From NCBI GenBank assembly GCA_000310025.1, contig FN649733.1:451329-515328 (forward strand): a stretch of 64,000 nt of DNA. The letters run 5' to 3'. Positions 58,643-64,000 of the stretch are shown here, piece after piece; within the stretch, counting starts at the first letter, position 1; the number at the start of each line of letters is the position of its first letter. This DNA is from Ectocarpus siliculosus (Eukaryota; Sar; Phaeophyceae; Ectocarpales; Ectocarpaceae). The position numbers and the translations under genes are program-made. Under the pieces are notes generated by a model. It did not search any database. It saw only the letters and a list, made by a program, of their open reading frames with translations, and was not told the origin of the DNA.

Positions 58643-61600
58643 ATGATGAACCCAGACGATGGTGATTCGGAGGAACTGGAGGCCGTCCCATCGGACATGT
58701 TTGACAGCGGCCCTTCGTCCGTGTCGGCGCTAGGCTGGGCGACAGGAGCTTTCAAGGTACTGCTGCTGTTTTACTTCATTCATAAATTATGCGCACCTGC
58801 TGTTCCTTTGTTCTCCGCCAAACTTTTTGTGCTTTCAAGCTCTATGCGTAGGTACTGACAGCTTCGTGGTTTGTTCAGCTCTCTTCCTTATACGAACGAA
58901 GGGAGAGCATAGGTATGCGAAGGGCTGGTCTCTCAGTGCAGTACTCAGCACTGCAGTTCTCAGGACCCTGCCATGTTGTCGACTACTATCCCACCACTGA
59001 CGACTGCAGTGCATTTGTGGTGCGGAACAACTCGACCTGTTTTGGTCTACATACGAATGTATTTGCTTACCGGTATACAATGCACGTGTGTACCATCCCA
59101 TCAGCAACTACAGCAATACATGCAGCAGGTGTCGCTCAACCCTCACTGTAAAGATGCAATGCATACCCTTTGAGAATAACCCAAACCGGGTGCGGGGATG
59201 TTACGTATGTGTTGCACATATTGTGCTGAGAAAGAGCACTGCTGTGTACAGCAGGGGAGAGAAAGTGGCAACTACGCTTCTAGGGCCTATCAACAGCAGT
59301 GCGTTGTCCCTGCGTTTGTGATACTGCTGTAGTAACCTAAACTATTTGTATGAACGCACCCGCTCCGAACGCGCGATAGCTTTCTTGGCGCTCGTCCTCG
59401 CCTGTGCTATATGGCTAGGGATAGGGATAGGGTTCGGGTTCGTGTGTGTGTTGGTCCGAGGCTGATCAAGGAGACTCCCGCCTTGGGCATGAGAGTCGAG
59501 CGAACCCTATTACAACGCCCCAAGAGCTGCGACTATTTGGCCTCTTTACTGCATCGGTGAAGTGGCGTTATCTACAAACCTGTGCCCAGCGACAATGACC
59601 ATCACAGACGATGCTGGGGTTTTGTAGACTACTGCTGAAGGGGCCCAATGCCGCCGACATTGTAGAGCGTCTTCTGTTTCGCGCATTCACCGCAGCGAGT
59701 AGGCTATTCGCCCTGGTGTCGGACGCACCGAAAATGTCGGTGATTTTACACACAACCCTCATGTTGTACACGACTGCACGTTCAGGGGGTTTCCTCAAGA
59801 GTAGAAGGCGTTTCGTCGAGGATGTCACTACGGGCGAAGGACATGCTGTCCTCGGTGGCCGACGACCACGACAACAACAACGTCTCCTCCTCCCCCCACT
59901 CCAACGGCTCTGCAGCCGGCGCTGCTCGCAGCAACGGGACTCTCGGCCTCTTCAACAACGGCAACAGCAGCAGCGCCAGCGGCATCCTTAACGGCATCGC
60001 GGACGAGGTGCCGGCGGTGCCGGCGGTGCCGGCGGTAGACGAAGCCGAGGTGTGTGTTTCGTACGTTTTGACCAATATGTTAGACACCAACAAACCACGT
60101 CCTGACAGTCCCGCCTTTGGTTGGACCGCGTTTTTTGCTTTTCGTCTTGACCTTTGCTCATGCCACGTTATATGGCGGCCAAAGCGTGTCGGTACCTGTG
60201 GTAATCGCTGAGGGGTTGGAACCAGGCACAATAGCATTACCGCTAATGCTGTAGGCCCGTTTTTGACGAGCGGAAACGTCCGAAGAGGTTGCGGATGCAG
60301 ACAAAATGCGCAGGAGCACAGCACGTGCTTCACCTGTAGCATTTTTCCTGCGCTTGTACTCCAGCTGTAGAGCGGCGGCTAAACTCGATTGCCCCGAAAC
60401 GAAACCTTCAACATGCATCGGCTGCTGTCTTTGCTCCCTCGACCCGAAGAGTTGCTGATCCCAAACTTGAAACGGAAGCCCTAGACCTGTCTCTGATGTT
60501 ATCATTGGCTGCCGTAGCAGCCACCTACCCACCGGCCCGCCGCAGCCTTTGTCGTGCTATCGCACCGCACGTCTACGCACCCCTCATATGTTCCCCAACG
60601 GTTGCCACGGGATGTTTGCTTTCGGTTCGGTTCGGTTCGGTTCGGTTCGGTTCGACTGCCGTGTGGTGGTGCATGCATTCCCCTCGGCTCGAAAGGTGTC
60701 ACGATTGGTCGCGTCGATGGACTCGACCACGCAGCTGGCGGAGAAAATGGTCGCCATGAACAAGCTGTCGAACGTGCTAGGAGATGATGCGGGGCAGGCT
60801 TCTCAGATGGCCCTCTGCTCCGTGGCAGGTGAGCCGCTGCTGATGGTGATGATGCTGCCGCTTGATGGACACCTGCGACGACTGTTGGGGAGTAGGTTGT
60901 TTTGGTGGGGGGGGAGTGTTGTACGGACGTAGGCTCAAGTCCAGCCGGTCCTCCATTTTGCTTGTTAGGTGGTACTCTTTTGGCGGTTGTTCCTCTGTGG
61001 CAACTGTGATCGAGAGCGAACATCAAGTGTTCTTGTGGGTGTGTGTTGGGTGTACCACACGGATACGGCAGCTCTGTTAGACGCAATTCCCCGTTGCCAT
61101 GCACTACGCAAAGTTTACCCCTCGCCTCCAACATCGGTGGTAGCTCGTCATCAATCATATCCGGGTCACGGAGTCTACGAGTTGCTGGTAGATACATATC
61201 GTCGAGAATCTATAAAACGCCCCCCCGTCCAACCTCTCCGCCCCTTCAAGAACAATGCCTACAATAATATTATCAAACACCAAGGGAACGTAGGTGTTTT
61301 CTACCCCGACCCGACCCTTCATGTTTGTCCAAGAGAACCCATTCAATGTCTTGCAGTGGGCAGAGACAAGTGACCAATGAGAAGTCCCCTCGCGAAAAAT
61401 CGTGTTTGTGTTTTTTCATGTGCAGAGGCGCTGGTAGCGATGTTGCGCGACGCCGAGTTCTTCGACCCGTTCTTCGCCAACGCCTGCATCGCCTGCGCAC
61501 AGCAGCTATTGGAGGCTCAGGTGAGGAAGGGTTAGCGTTGCGCTGGACTGCGTTGGCACGCCAGTGGTCTCTCGTTTGTTGATGTTGATGTTGATGTTGA

Positions 61601-64000
61601 TGTTGTGTGTGGTTGTTGTCCTTTTGGAGTTGTGGGTGTATGGTGCCTTTGGACTGAGCGTGGCTCGCCTGGCAATTTGTTTTTTAGGACGCTGGAGGGC
61701 AGTGTCTTCAGCCCTAGCACCTGCGGACAACGGCATTCTCACTCTCGACTTTGCAAAGACCTTGCCCGGATGCAGTTGTATTAGACCTGGCCTGTCTTTC
61801 CTTTACCACCTATAACAAAGGGAGTAGGTCGATTCAACAGTGCAGTAGTCGCACGTGACCCTTCTCTGATGCACTGCCGTGCACCCCCTTCTGACGTACC
61901 TTAGTCGTACGGCGGGTTGCAGAGAAGTCAACCCCCGAGGATAAGCTGATTCTCCAAGCTCGATACCTCCACCACAACGTATGCGTGCGGGTTTCTAGTA
62001 CCACACGATGCGTCTTCGCAACGCTTAACAAGGAAGGGCTTTCCAAGTTCCGGCCTTTTTCGACACGCATACACCTTTCCTGCTGTAAAGACATCGGCCA
62101 GAACCAAGGGAGGGTGTTATCCTGCATCATGCGACTTGCAGCGTTTCTCACTCATCTCCAACGGTACGGTACCCCGAACACCCTGATCTAAAACTCAATT
62201 AACCCCAACTCCATGACGTGGAACACGTTGGCGGTGCGGTTCTGTCCGCGGGCGTGGCAGGGAGAAGCGTTTGCGGCGGAAATGGTGAACGCTGGGGCGG
62301 CGCAAGCGTTGATACCCCTGCTGGACCCTAAGTTCGAGCTCATCCGTATAGAAGGCTTGGTGAGGAAGGGCAGAGAGAGAGAGAGGGATGCGTTGTGTTG
62401 TGTTTGGTTGGAGGATTGAAGGCGAGGACGCTAGCCTAAGTCGTCTGGGACGGCACGCAAACACACACGCCTCTTGAAACGGAAGAGTGCCACAGGGGCC
62501 CCGTAGTGTGATCGCATCAGCCCTGTCATATGTACCAGGCCAACGCAGTGGGGAGGGGGGGGGGGGTCGTTCGTTGCCAGGCTTACCTCTTTGAGAATTT
62601 TTTATGTATCGTGTCGGAGGTATCGTAGTTCCCTCGTCGATGTGATGATCGGTGTGACTGGTCGATGATCGGTCCGCTTCTCACAACTCCTACGTCTGTG
62701 TGTGTGTATGCGTGCGTGCGTGCGTGCGTGCTGGCGACAGGCGTGTTTGGAAGCGCTGCTAGTGGCAGAGCGCGCGAAGGTGTGCTCCCAGATCGTGGGC
62801 GTTCCAACGGGTATGCAGGCGTTGGTTGATCTCCTTGACGACCGGTGAGTGTCGGAGCTTTCGCGTACGATCGATGAAGACAGCTTGCCAGGAGGGAGGG
62901 GGGTACTCGTCAGTACCTTGACCTTGTCGGTAGACTGGTGTTGTGTGTGTTGTGCAGGGGGTTCAGCGAAGGCAGAGAGCCGTCTCCTGTTCCTAGTACA
63001 GTCGCTTGGGGGCGACATGCGACATGACATACGAACATTAGTTTTTCCTTCCGGTGTTGGCTGTTTGTTGTTCAATTTGTTTCAGCTGTCCTTGTCGGCA
63101 TTTCCTCTTTTTGAGTTGGGGGGGTTCGGGACCGTGGTTTACCAGTACCTCCCAGTAGACAAAGAAGAAGCCGGTCATGTGCTGGGCGTGGCGCATGCCC
63201 GCAGTTGTGTTGTTTTTTGCGAAGTCGCGGCCGGCGGGGTGTGTTGTTCGGGCCGCCGAGTTTTTTGGCTGGTTTTAGGACGTACGTGTGGACTATCATC
63301 ACAATACCATCTGTTTGCTTGACTCATCCCATCATTTGTCAACCGTTGTTTGGACAACGCCTGACGACGGAATTCTTTTACCTCACCTCCGGTATGCGTA
63401 CAACAGGAATAGAGAAGAGAGAGAGAGAGAGAAAGAGAGAGCGCTTGCTCTGTGGCTCATAGCGTGGAACGAACTGCCCACGTTTACCGTACTCGCACGT
63501 GCTGCATGTTCGTCTTGTATCGTAGGTGGGACGAGGTCCGTCATCAGACGGTGTCGCTGCTGGCGGCGTTTTTGACCGAGCAGGGGGGGGTACCCCCCCC
63601 CGTCGACCTGCAAAACTTCGTGGCGTTTCAAGATGGCTTCGACAAGCTCTTCAAAGCAGCCGATCCGCCGCACCACCGCCGCTGCCGCCAAGTCCCGGGG
63701 CACCCGTGCCGCCTGCATCCTCGCCGGATGTCGCCGCGCTGCCGGACCCGCGGATGACTGCGACGAGGACTACCGCCGCTCCGCTGCCCGCCGCTGTTAC
63801 TACCGCCGCGCCGTTGCCGACACGCAAATCGGTGCCGACCTCCGAGGCCGATGGACCACATCCATCTCCGACGGCGCGTATTGAACGGCAAGCCGATGAT
63901 TTGGCCTGGGATGATACGGACCGGTGAGCTGGGGGAAGGCCAGCTGGGGGGCGACGAGATGGAGGGCGGTGGAGAACAGGATGTTTGGGAGGGGTGCATG
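58643..64000 (+). CDS. USO1: p115/USO1-type vesicle tethering factor, N-terminal part
   Basis: p115/Uso1 is a Golgi tether with an armadillo-repeat globular head and a coiled-coil tail. Exons: 58643-58756, 59786-60049, 60696-60828, 61426-61520, 62261-62359, 62741-62844 and from 63526; all phases match. The first about 126 residues are low complexity (acidic, then N/S-rich, ending in a PAV repeat). The head then follows: QALIPLLDPKFELIRIEGL, SQIVGVPTGMQALVDLLDD, RWDEVRHQTVSLLAAFL and DLQNFVAFQDGFDKLFKAA. The last two align with the human p115 blocks REVIRNDGVLLLQAL and IQKIVAFENAFERL. After FKAA the frame soon stops, while the adjacent frame stays open to a GTGAGC donor at about 63925 as a Pro/Ala-rich stretch ending DDLAWDDTD. 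A short intron, an indel or a sequence error lies near 63660. The tail is outside the window. Confidence 0.85.
60622..60654. repeat. (GGTTC)n pentanucleotide repeat
   Basis: About six GGTTC units in p115 intron 2, about 40 bp before the acceptor of the exon at 60696. Confidence 0.9.
61578..61606. repeat. (GTTGAT)n hexanucleotide repeat
   Basis: Four to five GTTGAT units in the intron following the exon that ends at 61520. Confidence 0.9.
62703..62733. repeat. (GTGC)n microsatellite
   Basis: Tandem GTGC/GTGT units directly in front of the acceptor of the p115 exon starting 62741. Confidence 0.9.
63417..63441. repeat. (GA)n microsatellite
   Basis: A run of about 12 GA units, interrupted by one AAA, in the p115 intron before 63526. 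Confidence 0.9.

Overview
The window is nuclear DNA from a complex eukaryote, most likely a brown alga of the Ectocarpus type or another heterokont. Genes are cut into many short exons by roughly 0.1-1 kb GT-AG introns with strong GTGAG(T/C) donors. Base composition is moderately GC-rich. The gene set (WSC-domain surface protein, flagellar-type tubulin ligase, cysteine-rich HGGGxRC zinc-knuckle repeats) fits that group. Species is inferred; no database was searched.

Layout. 1-331 (-): N-terminal piece of a CK2-alpha-like kinase. 332-4.5 kb: gene-poor and full of inverted-repeat elements. 4.5-8.2 kb (+): IBA57/YgfZ-type folate-binding Fe-S assembly factor. 8.9-10.7 kb (-): LSM2. 11.9-18.6 kb (-): tubulin-tyrosine-ligase-like (TTLL) enzyme with an IQ-motif tail. 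19.3-21.8 kb: unknown ORF split by a textbook hAT transposon (22-bp TIRs, 8-bp target duplication). 22.9-23.4 kb: 100-N assembly gap with degraded flanks. 23.6-29.2 kb (+): zinc-knuckle, HMA and CxCxxxCxCxxC copper-type motifs in one gene. 31.9-33.9 kb (-): ubiquitin-like-domain membrane protein. 34.3-35.2 kb: second TIR element. 36.3-45.7 kb (+): SUN-domain nuclear-envelope protein. 48.6-58.3 kb (-): secreted metzincin-type metalloprotease with two WSC domains. 58.6 kb to the end (+): p115/USO1 vesicle-tethering factor, partial.

The ORF-sized pieces are mostly single exons. I joined them by matching splice sites, intron phase and family alignment. The SUN gene (10 exons, 507 aa) and the metalloprotease gene (17 exons, 850 aa) close perfectly in phase. 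LSM2 closes to 94 aa. IBA57, TTLL, the zinc-knuckle/HMA gene, the ubiquitin-like gene and p115 are partly unresolved. These are unrelated housekeeping and surface genes, not a pathway cluster. Neighbours are convergent (IBA57/LSM2, SUN/protease) or divergent (protease/p115, whose starts are 319 bp apart).

Introns and spacers carry most of the repeats: a SINE-like family with A-rich tails (3 copies), a family of about 160 bp with an internal telomere-like TTAGGG motif (5 copies), several TIR or fold-back elements, intronic tandem duplications and microsatellites. No tRNA, rRNA, CRISPR array or operon was seen.
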